Shown: piece after piece, positions 37,500-49,355 of the stretch
Position numbering within the stretch: position 1 is the first letter of the stretch
How the letters are laid out: every line of letters begins with the position of its first letter
From: Dactylellina haptotyla
Lineage: Eukaryota > Ascomycota > Orbiliomycetes > Orbiliales > Orbiliaceae
Assembly: GCA_031310005.1 (NCBI GenBank)
Contig: CM062381.1
Location: forward strand, 558,001 to 622,000
Reading direction: 5' to 3'
Length of the DNA: 64,000 nt
Made by a program: the position numbers and the translations under genes
Notes under the pieces: model-generated
Database searches by the model: none
What the model was told of the DNA's origin: nothing
The model's input: only the letters and a program-made list of their open reading frames with translations

Positions 37500-39040
37500 T
37501 TAAGGATGAATGAGGATTTTCACATGTTCACGAGATTTCAGCAGAGCTTCGAAACCATCCTGGACGGCGTTGTCGAGGGCGACCTTTGCAGTGATCAGCT
37601 TCTCCGGTTTTATCTTGCCTACAGCGACCGACCGGTTGCCCAAGAATTAGCAAATTGAGCCCTCGGATTTCCGCGTTATATATCGGTGACCACCTTGCTG
37701 CGGGCACCCTATCAAGGTTGCTTGCAGATAAACGGCGTGAACGAATGCGTGTTTTTGTACTGACCTGTGGATATCGCCTCGATGACTTCTGGGAAATCGC
37801 CTTCGCGGAACGTGGCTACCCCGATAAGTTTCTTTTCTCCAAACACCAGGGCGTTCATGGGGATACTGGCGTTCTTCTCCCAGACGGCGACGTTACAAAC
37901 TGCAGTTTGTTAGCTGATAGATTTCGATTACAATTATCGTGGCGTTTTTGCATGTGCAGATAGTATAACACTGAAATGATGCAATGACTTACCTAGGCCG
38001 CCTTTGCGAACGGCTCCGATGGCTGTCTCGATGGATACTTGAACACCAGCACAGTCATAAGCGGTGTTGGGACCTTGATTTCCCTGAGAACAGCGTCGTT
38101 TCGACTCTGCGACGGCATCGCTTTTTTTTGAATCAATGACGATAATTTCTACGTCCGGGTGGGCGCTCGCAATTTCCTGAGCATGCTTGAGACGTTGAGG
38201 GGAGACTTCAGATATCAAAATTTGACGGCACCCTCGAGCGATCAGGCAGAGGAGAACGGCGAGGCCAATGGGTCCGGCGCCAACGATAAGTGCTGAGTGC
38301 TCTGGCGAGTGGTCTGATGCCTTCAAGGCGTGCCATGCGACAGAGAGTGGCTCAACCAATGCTGTATATTCAAAAATTACTCTGTGATCAGAAGATAAAT
38401 CGTAAACTGTGGAATGATGGAAGTACCTCCAAGATCCGTAGGCACGTTATCTGGGAGCGCGTGGACAACTTTCTCCTTCAAACAGACATACTCGGAGAAA
38501 CCTCCTCCCCAACCTGTAATCACAATTGTGGATTAGATTTTGCCCATTAAATGTATTTTGTTTTCTAGACATTCGGTTCACCTGAAAGTCCGAAGAAACC
38601 ACCCTTGTCACAACAATTGCGCCGTCTGTCGAGGCAAGGAGGACAGCTGTCATCGAAGAGAGTGGGTTCGATGCAGACTTTCATGCCAACCTTGAGGCGT
38701 CCCGGCTGAACACCGGGGCCCAGTTCAACAATCTCGCCAGCGAATTCATGACCTATGATAACGGGCAGGCTGCACCCTGTCAACACATGTGGCTTCTCCG
38801 GTGAAGGGATGATGATGGGACCAGCGATGTATTCGTGCATGTCGGTTCCTGATTTCAACACGATCGAGATATATTAGAACTGGTTAGATAAACACGTAGC
38901 GGGCTCTGCTTACCACAAATGCCACACCATTCCGGCTTGACCTTGACCTGGCCGGGTTGTAATTCCGGGACGGGAACGGTGTCAATCCGAAGGTCTTTCT
39001 GGCCGTGGAAGCGGAGGGCTTTCATGGAGGAGGCTGCCAT
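37500..39040 (-). CDS. Zinc-dependent alcohol dehydrogenase, (R,R)-butanediol dehydrogenase-like
   Basis: Six exons: 39040-38914, 38848-38582, 38513-38427, 38361-37993, 37899-37765, 37618-37500, totalling 1104 bases and 367 residues. Medium-chain dehydrogenase features in order: catalytic zinc cysteine in PEWCGICGTDMHEY, GHEFAGEIVELG with the zinc His/Glu, and structural zinc cysteines in SCPPCLDRRRNCCDKGGFFG. The next are ALVEPLSVAWHA and the Rossmann motif ALIVGAGPIGLAVLLCLIARG. The GFFGLSGWGGGFSEY junction and the C-terminus (KIKPEKLITAKVALDNAVQDGF) match the 2,3-butanediol/sorbitol dehydrogenase branch. It should oxidise a secondary alcohol or diol with NAD in the cytosol; the exact substrate is inferred. 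It is divergent from the histidine kinase, sharing 1.4 kb. Confidence 0.92.
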
Positions 39041-40483
39041 TGAACGGATACTATTACTATTGCACTATCTGTATATGCTTTTATAAACTGCTGATATAGA
39101 ACATAATATAATAGAACCCAAAAGTATTAAACCTAATGTTAATTGTGAGGGGTCGTCGTATACTCCGCTTATTTTTATACACGATCCGACACAACAGAGC
39201 CAGCGCGGGTTGTGGGGTCGGCAGCGACAACACAAAAAGAGCCGGCCGCCTTAGCGAGTCCAATCGCCAGCCACGACAACCTTGCAGCCAGCCCGACCGC
39301 ATGCAAGGGATACGTCATGAGGGCCAGCCCAAAGCATCTAGCTCGCTCGCATCGTCCTCTCGACCCCACGTGCTGGACGCTGGCCGGCCTGAGCTTTGGG
39401 TTCTGAAATAGGGAGCGGGTCTGTATATATTCACGCCGTCCGGGAGTCGAGTCTTCATTCTTTGCCAGTGCCGGAGAATGGCGGGCCCTTTTCCGGGGCA
39501 GCCTCGCGAGAACGGTTGTGCTGCATTCGCCCTCGATAGAATGCAATGGAGAGGAAAAGGCCCCGGCTGGAGATGCACAAGCCGGGCACCTTCTGCAGCA
39601 ATGTCGTCCCGTCCGGATTCTAACAGGCAGGTTGGCGGCCGATCGCTGTCTAAGCCGCAGCCCGTCTTTCTGGCTGACTGGCAAATATCCTCGTTAATCG
39701 GACGCCCAATCGAGGCGTAATAGCCATATTTAGTGGGCATTATTATTATTGATTCGTCCTAGCAGCGATGTGCCGTACGTATACGAGGAGAGAGGGAGGG
39801 CACCGGGACTCCGTTCGACTCGTTCCCTGCACCCTCTTCCATCATCGCTGCTTGGTATTTCGGACTTCGTGGACTTCGGGGCACGTAGAGTACTTTGTAT
39901 ATTTCTCTTCTCCTTTTCGTCCCTCCCCTTATCTTCCGCTCCCTTACATTCCCTCCAGCCAGTCACAGCTCCGTCCCAGATCCAGAGTTCAAATCCGATC
40001 CAATCTGATCTTTGGCGGAAGTACAGACGCATTCCCATTCGCTCGTTTTGGAAAGAAAAGGAATAAAAAAGCTTGTTCGCCTCTCGCTTTTGGTGCAAGA
40101 ACACGGTAACCGCCCAGCGCATCCGTCGGCCAGACCCAAATCTGAGCTGAGCAAGTTTTAAAACTTTCTTCGTGGTCGGAGTCCGCCAAAAGCCCGTCCG
40201 ACTCCTGGCTGAAAGCCCCAAAGTTCAAAGGATTTTTTTTTAAAAAAAAGGAATAAAATAACATTTTCCATTAAAAAAATAATATAACCTAGCGTCATCG
40301 AGACTGCAAAGAGAGACAAGTTGAAGGGAGGCTTCAAACTTCGTTTCCCTATTTCCCGAAAGTTCGACAATCGTGATACCCTGGTATAACAGGCTGCTTG
40401 TGCCATTCTCCACCAAATTCGACTACTAGCCCGCGTCGGGTGCTGGCGATATATGTTCCTCCTGCGCTGGAGGAATAGTCAGA
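39041..40483. other. Divergent promoter region of dehydrogenase and histidine kinase
   Basis: About 1.4 kb. The left half is GC-richer, with mirror-image open frames on both strands (for example 39175-39740) that look like composition effects. The right half has poly-A/T tracts near 40230-40250. No gene recognised. Confidence 0.5.
39079..39085 (-). promoter_or_regulatory. Candidate TATA box of dehydrogenase gene
   Basis: The minus strand reads TATAAAA about 40 bases upstream of the dehydrogenase ATG. Position suits a TATA element if the 5' UTR is very short. Confidence 0.35.
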
Positions 40484-43400
40484 ATGCCGTTGCGTTTAAA
40501 ATTCCCCTCGGTTCGTATATTTGAAACCCGCAAGCCCGATTCTTCGTGAATAAAAAAGATATAACTTATATCCAACATTTACTGACGGCACATTGGTTCC
40601 CCCCACTACACAGAAGGATAAAAAGAGCCACCAGCCGTCGGTATCGGAATCGCGCCGGACGTCTAGCGAGGAAGACCGCGCTCGAAATCAAGTAAAATGC
40701 CCACAATGCTCCCACGCGTTCACCGCGCGAACAAGAGGCTCCGATGACCAGGGCCAGGGGCGGCCGCAATTCGACCCCGGCCTCGCCTCGATGGGGTTCG
40801 ACTTCTCACCAATCCCCATAATCGTTATCTCTCCAAACTCGACGATAGAAAATGCGAATAAAATCGGAACCACGCTTTTCTCGCATCTGGTCAAAGTGTA
40901 CGGGAGCTTAAACGGAGTCCACATCGGAGAGCTGGGGGTTGAGTTTCAGGAACAACGATGGGTTACATTGGGAATGGTCGTCGAAAAACGACGGGCCCTC
41001 TATCTGGAAGCCTCGGGCGGCTCCAAAATCAACTCTCCGGTGGAAACCTCCAAGAAACCCGATTTCGGAGAAGGTTCGAATCATGAAGTTCCTAGCCCTA
41101 GATCAAAATTCTCACATGCTTCGGATATAGGTGGATTGGGTCGGAGAGCTGCAGAGGCTCTCAAGGGCAAATCCAAATCTCCAAGAGATTCGGAGGTTGA
41201 TAGCAATGCGGAGTCGTTCGATGTGATGATTCGTTTCCCAAACGGCCAGGCTCCGCTCTATCAAGCCAACAATCGTCGGGAAAGTTTTGGCAAATCGAAT
41301 TCTCGGCGGCAGGACGAGCTGGACAAGCAAAATACGACATTGGTACCAGCCACTCTATTCCTATCGTTCACTGATAGCGGTAGGGATGTCTATACCGTCA
41401 TGTCGATATTAACACACGATAGCATCGGTGCGCCGGCTAGGTATGGTTCAATACGAATTCCAAAATGCTTCTTGTTTGAAAGCTAAATTAAATCGACCGA
41501 GCAGCTCGAATCGAAAACCCGAGAAATCTCGAGAGATGATTGCCCCCGGAAATATGAGTATGGCGACGGAATTCGCCTCTCAAGCTGAACGAGTTCGCGA
41601 TTCTACCTTAGAAAACCTAGATTCTCATTTCATTGCTATGAACACTCGAGGTGATATAACCGTAACGAACTCGTCTACGAGGAAATTCTTTGGCTTAGAA
41701 TCGACAATGCCTGATATCGGGTAAGATCTATCTGGCGTGCGCGCCCCCTCGGGCTGGTGCACTAATTGTAGCTTTTATTAGAATCGGCCGAACTACTAGC
41801 GACTGGGTCTCCCGCTTGAACGTCTACGACACCAAATTTAGCACCAGTTCGCCATTCACCGAGTACTTTCATCATAACCTCCGGCGGAAGACCGCAGCGA
41901 TTAAGGAAAGCATCGGAGTCTATGTGAAGGATTCGCCACGGCTGATGGAAGTTTCGGGCTTGCCTCTATACGCGGTTAATACCCCGTGGGTCAAAGACTT
42001 GGATCGTGAACTGGTGGGATATCTTACAATGTTCCGGGATATAACCAAACAGCGGGAGATAGATGCGACACAACAGCAGGATGAGCGATTACGCGGGATC
42101 TTTACAAGTGGGGTTGTGTCGGAGCTGAGAACGTAAGCTTTACAGCTTGAGATTTTTCTCGTTAGTTGGCTGGAAGAACGAATCGCTAACTGGACAAAAT
42201 AGGCCAATCGCGGGTATTGTAGGTTTACTTCAGATTCTGAATGAAACCCGGCTTAGCCAGGAGCAGACAACCCATTTAATGGGTCTCCTGCGGTCCGTCA
42301 ACTTTCTATGTAAGTCTGCTTCGTAAATGGACTCCCGTATGGCAATTTGCTAACTTGAAATATAGTGATTTCGATGTGAGAAACACGGCTTTTTGAGTTT
42401 TTGAATATAGCTTGGATAGTCCGTACTGACAGTAGATTAGTGATGATATCGTCGATTTTTCGTCCTTCGAAATGCGGCAGAATGTCATGAAGGCGAAACC
42501 ATTCAATCTCTACCATCTAATCCACCATGCCACAAACCTCTCGTTCCTCACCTTTTCCAAGCGGGATGTTCAGTTCACAACAGACTTTGAAGGTCTCAAG
42601 GCTATAACCAGTTACAAATACGAAGGTGCCGAGAAAGACGAAACACAACTCATGGATGACCGCATGGAGTGTGTGATGATAGGGGATGAGTGGAATGCGA
42701 GGAGAGTTCTGACAAATATCCTGTCGAATGTAAGGTTTCCATCCGGTGTGGAGGATAGCCTATAGAATTCTAACGATATGTGAAATAGGCTTTCAAATAC
42801 ACATCCGAGGGCTATGTTAGCTTAAGAGTATATGTCGTGTCCACGCAGGGATCAACTTGCAGGATTTGTTTCGAAGTCAAGGATACCGGTATCGGAATTT
42901 CAGAAGAAGCAGGGAAGTCAATATTCAAGCCATTTGCGGAAGATGACGAGACTGGGAGGAAGCCAACTGACGGTAAGATCTATACAATTATCCGATCAAA
43001 TGTAATTTGTGTAATTCTAACAATGGTTGATAGGTCTGGGTCTTTATATTACGCAAAAGGTATAAATTACAATGTGCTGACCAGGGGTGCATCGTTATGA
43101 ATATACTTGCTAACTTTGCTTTATAGATTGTCAAACAACTTGGAGGTAATCTCGACTTCTTCAGTACTCTCGGTATTGGCTCTGTTTTCAAAATTACATT
43201 CCCTTTCCTACGTGACGCGAACGTCAAGCTCCCGTCTACCAAAGATAAACCGGTCGAAGACCTGCTTCAGGTCACAAGCGCCATTCTCAAAAAGGATTTC
43301 ATGGAGCGTCGACGCACATCGGATCCTTTGTCGCTAAGGCTACCAGAGTCGGATGGCGAGGAGGAGCATTCCGCGGATGTTCCGGAGGTTGATATAGCCA

Positions 43401-44152
43401 CGGGGGACCTTCCCGATGCCAGTCCGCTTTCGCCCCCTACATTTACGCAGACATCTCCATCGCCGCCGGTGGAACTAGAAACAGACGACGTATCTAAAAC
43501 TGGTACTCATACACCAAAGAAACGACCACAATACTCACCGGCTCCAACGCGCGGTTCGGAACCGCATAGGGAACACTCGAGAGACTCCGTCTCATCTGGG
43601 AAGGGTATTCCGGCTGACCTACACGGAGCCAAGGTTATGGTTGTAGAGGACAACTGGGCTTTACAAAACATCACAAAGCTACGGCTAGAGAAACTCGGGT
43701 GCGAAGCTATCATCGCGCCGAACGGTATCGATGCTTTGCGTCTGCTCGGCACCAAGCTAGCAGAGCCAGATTTTATCTTGATGGATTTGCAAATGCCGCT
43801 GATGGTAAACTTCACTCTGGTTTGCTTTGATACCTCGAAATGTGCTAAGATGGATCTGTTTTCTTAAATTTAGGACGGCTATGATACTACGAAGAACATC
43901 CGGAGTGCGGCCGAACCGGGACTCAAAGATTTCCAATACATTCCGATCATTGCAGTTACCGCATCAACACTAGAAGAAGATAAAGAAAAGGCGTTTAAAG
44001 TGGGAATGTCGGATTATGTGTTTAAACCGCTGGGTATGAATGTCTTGAAAGAGCTCGTGACAAAGTATGGTGCGAAGCCCGCGCCGACTAGCAATGCCGA
44101 AGGGGGAGGGAACGGTGGAGCCCAGTCGTTGCCGGAAAACGTAACTTCTTAG
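40484..44152 (+). CDS. Hybrid histidine kinase with degenerate H-box (1000 aa)
   Basis: Eleven exons: 40484-40510, 40614-41427, 41483-41720, 41782-42132, 42203-42309, 42366-42375, 42441-42729, 42789-42972, 43034-43059, 43127-43804, 43874-44152. They sum to 3003 bases and 1000 residues. A CPQC motif and a PAS-like segment (FDFSPIPIIVISPN) come first. A second PAS-like region follows (LDSHFIAMNTRGDITVTN), then a dimerisation domain reading GVVSELRTPIAG. The usual SHELRTP histidine is serine (residue 473). The ATPase domain has the N-box RVLTNILSNAFKYT, DTGIGI and GLGLYITQKIVKQLGG. After a Pro/Ser/Glu-rich linker, the receiver domain is complete: VMVVEDN, ILMDLQMP (phospho-Asp), IAVTAST and VFKPL. 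It would feed the fungal Ypd1/Ssk1/Skn7 phosphorelay. The first 27-base exon and the 55-base intron at 41428-41482 are the least certain parts. Confidence 0.9.
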
Positions 44153-45084
44153 TATAGACATGCGTTTTTAACGGCGCCAAGGTAGCGGAGATAGAGAGAG
44201 TAGTGACCTTTTTTTTGTTCAAGAAATAAATAATACCTCATTCTTTTGTCTGATGTTTCCTTGTGTTTTTTTGGTTTGTTGTATTTTGTTTCTCGTTTGT
44301 CAAGGAGGCAGAATCGTTGTATGAGTAGTGGAGTCTTTGGGGTGTTCTTTTATTCCAATAAATTGGCGGGGTTTAATTGATAAGACTTACTCTTCTGTCA
44401 TTGGGGGATCTTATGTTTTAGCTTGTAGATGATATTGTTAAGTTTTCTGTTTCTTGAACTCTTCCCAAGCTCAGCCGCCACGCACTAGCCACGAACTTGA
44501 GTTGTTTTCTACCTACCAGTTTCTCAGGACCTGAAGTGCAAAACTTGCAGAGTATTTAGTAAATAAATGAAGCTTAAAAGATTGCTTTGAGATTTCACTG
44601 TTCAAAATATCGCGATAGGCTCAACCCAGAAAATTAGATGAACCAAATACCCAAGATTTGAGTAAATTGGCGGGAAATGCAATTGGAACACTATTATACA
44701 TTTGCATGATGATGATGCATATATGCCCATTATTTTTTCTCTCTCTCTCCTTCTCCCACTCTTCCTCCACTATACAACCGGATAATAGGGAATGATGAAA
44801 AAAAAAATAGATGTATGAAAAAGATGGATGCAGCAAAAAAAAAAACAAGGACACTACACTTCAAGTATAGGTACAAGATGAAGGGGTGGGTATTGGTATG
44901 TTACCCGGGGATATCATTATTTAATCTTTTTTTTTTTTCTTCAGAAAAATGCGAAGGGAAGACGCTGGCATGGTCTTAATCGCTTGAGAACAAATCCTGC
45001 TCCTTCTAGCTTTCTCATCCTCATAAGGGTGTTCGATGCTTGGGATCCGGCTTATGAGGATACTTCATGCTGGGGTTGTTAAAT
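44153..45084. other. Convergent intergenic region with poly-T tracts
   Basis: Spacer between the convergent kinase and CFEM genes, AT-rich, with T-runs at about 44927-44938 and several A-runs near 44800-44850. No gene seen. Confidence 0.5.
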
Positions 45085-45598
45085 CTAGGATCGGTGGAAT
45101 CTGAGCTTTGGCTTGCATGGAGAGCCACCGGTTGGGCCAGTTGGTGGGGCGGAGGTGGTAGTGGTGCTGCCGCCACCGCTTGGTGGTGGGAGCTTGTCGG
45201 TGATATCGATACCAACGCTCTTGCAGAGACCGAGGGCGGCAGTTCGGGCCTCTGTTTTATATGGTTAGCTTCTGTATATATGGTATTTACTCTGGGAGAT
45301 GATTTCACGTACTGTCCTGGTCAGCAGTAGAGCAAGAGCTCTGGATGCATGGGAGGGACTTGTCGAAGAATGGCTGGGCAGTGCAGGCGCACTTGAAGTC
45401 AGTCAAGCTGCAGCCGCTGGCCTGGACACCGGTGAGAAGGCAGGATTGCTATATTTTCATATCCGTTAGTAAAGTTGATTATTGTTGAGTACAGGTTCAG
45501 AAAGGGTTTCTTACAGCGCAGTTGGGGAAGGCATCGAGCTGACCGTAGACAGCGGTGGCGAAGGTGCCGACGGCAAGGATGACAGTGGAGAACTTCAT
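45085..45598 (-). CDS. Small secreted CFEM-domain protein (128 aa)
   Basis: Three exons, 45598-45515, 45448-45313 and 45251-45085, total 387 bases. The signal peptide MKFSTVILAVGTFATAVYG is followed at once by a CFEM domain. All eight cysteines are present, with the usual spacing, in FPNCAQSCL, ASGCSLTDFKCAC, LPCIQSSC and LGLCKSVG. The aspartate before the CxC pair (CSLTDFKCAC) is the axial heme ligand known from yeast CFEM proteins. A Gly/Ser/Thr/Pro-rich tail follows, ending at PCKPKLRFHRS; there is no clear GPI signal in this model. CFEM proteins act in heme capture, surface structure or as effectors. The 3' end might be spliced differently. It is convergent with the kinase gene. Confidence 0.86.
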
Positions 45599-48500
45599 TT
45601 TGAATTTATTGAATGTAGTGAAAGGTCTCTGAGACTTATTAGAATTGGAGTGAATTTAGTGATTGAGCGAGAGTCTGATAAGAAACTGTCAAGCTTGTTG
45701 GTGTATTTATGCTATTCAAGGCTGCTTGCTTGGTATGAATGGAAAGTGTGGAGAATGGCGTGACGATAGGGGGTTCTTATAGAAGCCTTCAAGATAGGGA
45801 GCACTTATCGCGGACTGCGATAGGGAGGTATACTTGTTAGTCTGGGGAAAGCTGGTACCTGTCCATGAGCCTGTGACATAAAGTTCGCGGTTCCACCTTT
45901 CCAATGTGGAAGTACTACCGGAGAGAATTTTCGTCAGTCGAGAGAGTTTCATACAATCCCAGTTCGGACCTAGGCTCTAGGCGAGAATAATTTGATGTAG
46001 ATCTGGGGTACACGTATGGTATTGGGGAGGCGCAATTGGATGGCCAACGGCATAGAGAAGCGTGAGCGTAAGCATGATCATGAGTGTCCCTGTAATTTTT
46101 CAAGGTAACTTTCTTGCTGAGCAAGGAATGATCGACCAGGAGTTCTCAATCAATCGAATCATGGAATACAACCCGTGCTTGGCCGAGAGGCACTCCGAAC
46201 TTCGGCCATTAGGAGATGGGAATTGGCATTGATTTCCCCGAAGCCCGTATCGAGATGGAACAATTCGCTATATTCCAGTTGGGTTATTCCTAGCATGTGA
46301 AGCTTAACGAGAAGGGACGTGCGCGTCCACATGTAAAAATTTGATATTTGATTCAAAATCATCATGTAGTCATTTCAGGTCGGCCAATTAATCTTGGAGA
46401 AATACGAGGTCCATAACCAAATCAAAGTATCCACATTTCTTTTCGTCAAATATTTTGTGCGCCTGAAAAGAAAAGAAAAGAAAAGATGATTGAAATGTTG
46501 TTTTTCTTTATCGTTCCCAACTTCTAGGGTATATCAATACAGTCGATCATATCAGATGGGTCTAGAAATGTGGAGCAAATATAACTGCGAAAGCTGGGGT
46601 TGAGCGATTTCCTTGTTGTTGTGGTCCCCGCGCCTCATGCATGCTAGCTACTAAATCGATCTCGAGCTAAGGGAACAGGGGGTTCCCCGGCGCCGACCTG
46701 CATTTTGGCCGTTTAGGTAACTGCTATTTCACATGAAGGTCTAAAAGGACCCCAACGTCTAAAGAAGGCATGTGGCATGACTTCATTTACGAGCGGTCCT
46801 TAATTATAACAAGCTAAGCGCGGAACTCAGCCTACGATTGAGGATTAGCGAGGGGTCTCTCGAAGCTTCGTTTTTGTCGGATCCGAACTGAGACATCCCG
46901 CATTTTTTGACCGGATGCCTATCAGTAGCCCGTCGAGTGTCTTGGTAGAAAAGCTGTAAGGTCCCCAGCTGGATCGATACCCTGCTCCAGGCGAACTTAG
47001 TGCGCATTGATCGGTCAATCGAGTAAATCAGGTGTCTTTGAAGTTGCAACCAAAGCAAATAATTAGAATGAAACATTTCTCGCGAGATTAATCTACGTAT
47101 TCATGTAGGATCCTAGGATCTGCGGTGTCAGAAAGTCGACGACGGGGAGGCAAAAAACACGGTCAGGCTCTCAGAAGATCATACATGTGCACGCAACATA
47201 TCCGACGTCGGTGCCGAGATAGAGTTAGATAATGTATTCGCGAAACCGTAACTAGAATTCTTGGAAACCAGGAAATCGAGCAGTCCCACTTCGCTTTCCT
47301 CCGTAAAGGAGCGTAAGGTTACACCACTGCAGGCTGCCAGACCCAATATCGCTGCTGCGGAGGAGTTGATCAGGTAAGTGGCTAGCTTTTAGGAGTATTT
47401 TCACCCATATTGAGCCGACAAGGGCATGTGCAAGGGTTTTCGCATGGCGCCGGCGTGGCATAATCTGTCAATGTGAGCGCAATCGACATTCAAAGCTTCC
47501 TATTTTAGACCTCCAGCGCGCAAATTGCTGGGTTTGTCTTGAGGAGGTGGCTTCGCGGGTTCGGCAGACGCCCGAGTAGTGTGCATGCAGATGTGAACAA
47601 TATGGGCTGTCAGAAACCTGGACCGCAGGCTGCAATTGTCAGGCCTTAAGATCTGCCGGCGCATACAAGTTTACTTGAACCTTTTTGTGGGTTCGTAATT
47701 TTACTTGTGAAAAGGATCGCCTGGTTGTGGGAACGGAGGAGTGGAGCATGAGGTTACAACTGAAAAGCTTCTCCAGTTCTTCCCCGCACTTCCCCAAGGC
47801 GAAGAAAAAACTTGGCTTCCTCCAAGCAATGATTAAGCTCTTCGGTAGTCTGCGCATCCGGGGGAAATCGAAATTAGGTCTGGGCGAGCCAATGGGTGTG
47901 GATATAATTTCAATGATAGGTTCTTAATGCAGGAACATTAAAACTGTCTGAGACCCACATACGAATAAAGAAACAAAAAAAAGCGGGTTCGGTAAACTAA
48001 AATCTACGAGGTGACAAGCATACATCTCATGAAGCCGAGGCAATATGTATCCGTTACTTCCTATTCTTGCTTGATTCCTTGCATTTGCAGTGAACTTGCT
48101 ACCCTCTGGTGACATCGTGTCTCTCGAACCCTTGCCGGGCAGCCACATCTTTACCCCAGACATGAATGACCGATCCAATCGATATGAAAGTCAACCTAAG
48201 AAGGTCAAATTCGCGGGAGGCGCTTTATCATATGCTTCCCTGAGCTTCCCAGGAAATCATAGTGCTGCAAATCTATACGGAGGTACTGCCGTTTGTGGTA
48301 GGTGGGGACTCGCATCAGGAACATGGGTGCACCCCAGATTCAACCACACCGTATCCCGCCCGGTGTGTTGTCTCATGTTGGGCGGTTTTGTGTTGTATCC
48401 GTTGTTTGTGATTTTGCGGCTCAGCGACTTGGGAGCGCCAGGCAACCTTATTATAATTTTTTTTAAACGCAATGCGACCCATTTTGATTTCGATTAGGTA

Positions 48501-49355
48501 CTCGATCGTATTCCGCATATTTGCACATGATACTAAAGGCATCTCCATGCGATCTTCCCCTGAGCTTTATACTAACCCCCCCGGGCACTGTGGCTTGTCT
48601 TACGGACGACCGGATATGCAGCTCACGGCTGTCTATAGTTGAGATGAAGGGACAATCATTCGGCAAGGGAAGCTGGTCGAGCTATACGATGTAGCTCAGG
48701 AACAGGAACAAGGGCGATCCCACATGCTGGAAATACTAGTTTCCCATTGCGTGTAGCTGGGAGCGACCGGTGAAAGGTAGAAGGAATTGATCCTACAGTA
48801 CACTCTGCTATCAATCGAGAAGAGCTCAATAGTGAGACGAGATGAACTTGCAAGGAATGCATCGATGGAAATTACACGTTAGACATCGGCCACTGGCCTA
48901 GCTGTATTCCCCGCAAATCGAATATCCGTGGCTATGGTATTTACATCATATCCACGCAATTTCAATTGAAGCTCTAGGCAATTTTTAGAAGGTAAAAAAA
49001 GTGGTATTTTTGATATCTCAATCCTCGTAGACTCAATTCCTAGCTATTCATAAAGATTAAAACTACAGGGGTGAGCTCAGCTATGTAGATTATACAAGGG
49101 TAAATGTGACAAAGAAAATATTGGGATATGCAATGAATCAATCAATTGATACTTTGACTTCTGCTCCACGACGCGCACTAAAGACTCGCACTAGCGCACC
49201 CGTGGCTGTTCCTCCAAGCTTGAGTCCGAGAAACTTCAATTGACTTTGAAGTTCCCGGGAATTACCTCCCATATGCCAAAGAAAACCTCGTATTTCTCTT
49301 GTGATGAGACGCAAATGACGTTGATATGGTACAAGAATACAGCGCGAAAGAACAT
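45599..49355. other. Gene-poor region, 3.8 kb
   Basis: No gene recognised. A frame at 48090-48497 (+) preceded by an acceptor-like ttgcag has protein-like composition in its first 50 codons but no family match or partner exons. A (GAAAA)n run lies at about 46465-46486. No repeat structure suggests a transposon. Confidence 0.45.
46465..46486. repeat. (GAAAA)n microsatellite
   Basis: Four tandem GAAAA units in an otherwise featureless spacer. Confidence 0.75.

Noticed and set aside
48090-48497. Possible exon after a ttgcag acceptor
   Set aside because: The first 50 codons look plausible, but the frame then runs through sequence of random character and no upstream exon could be found.
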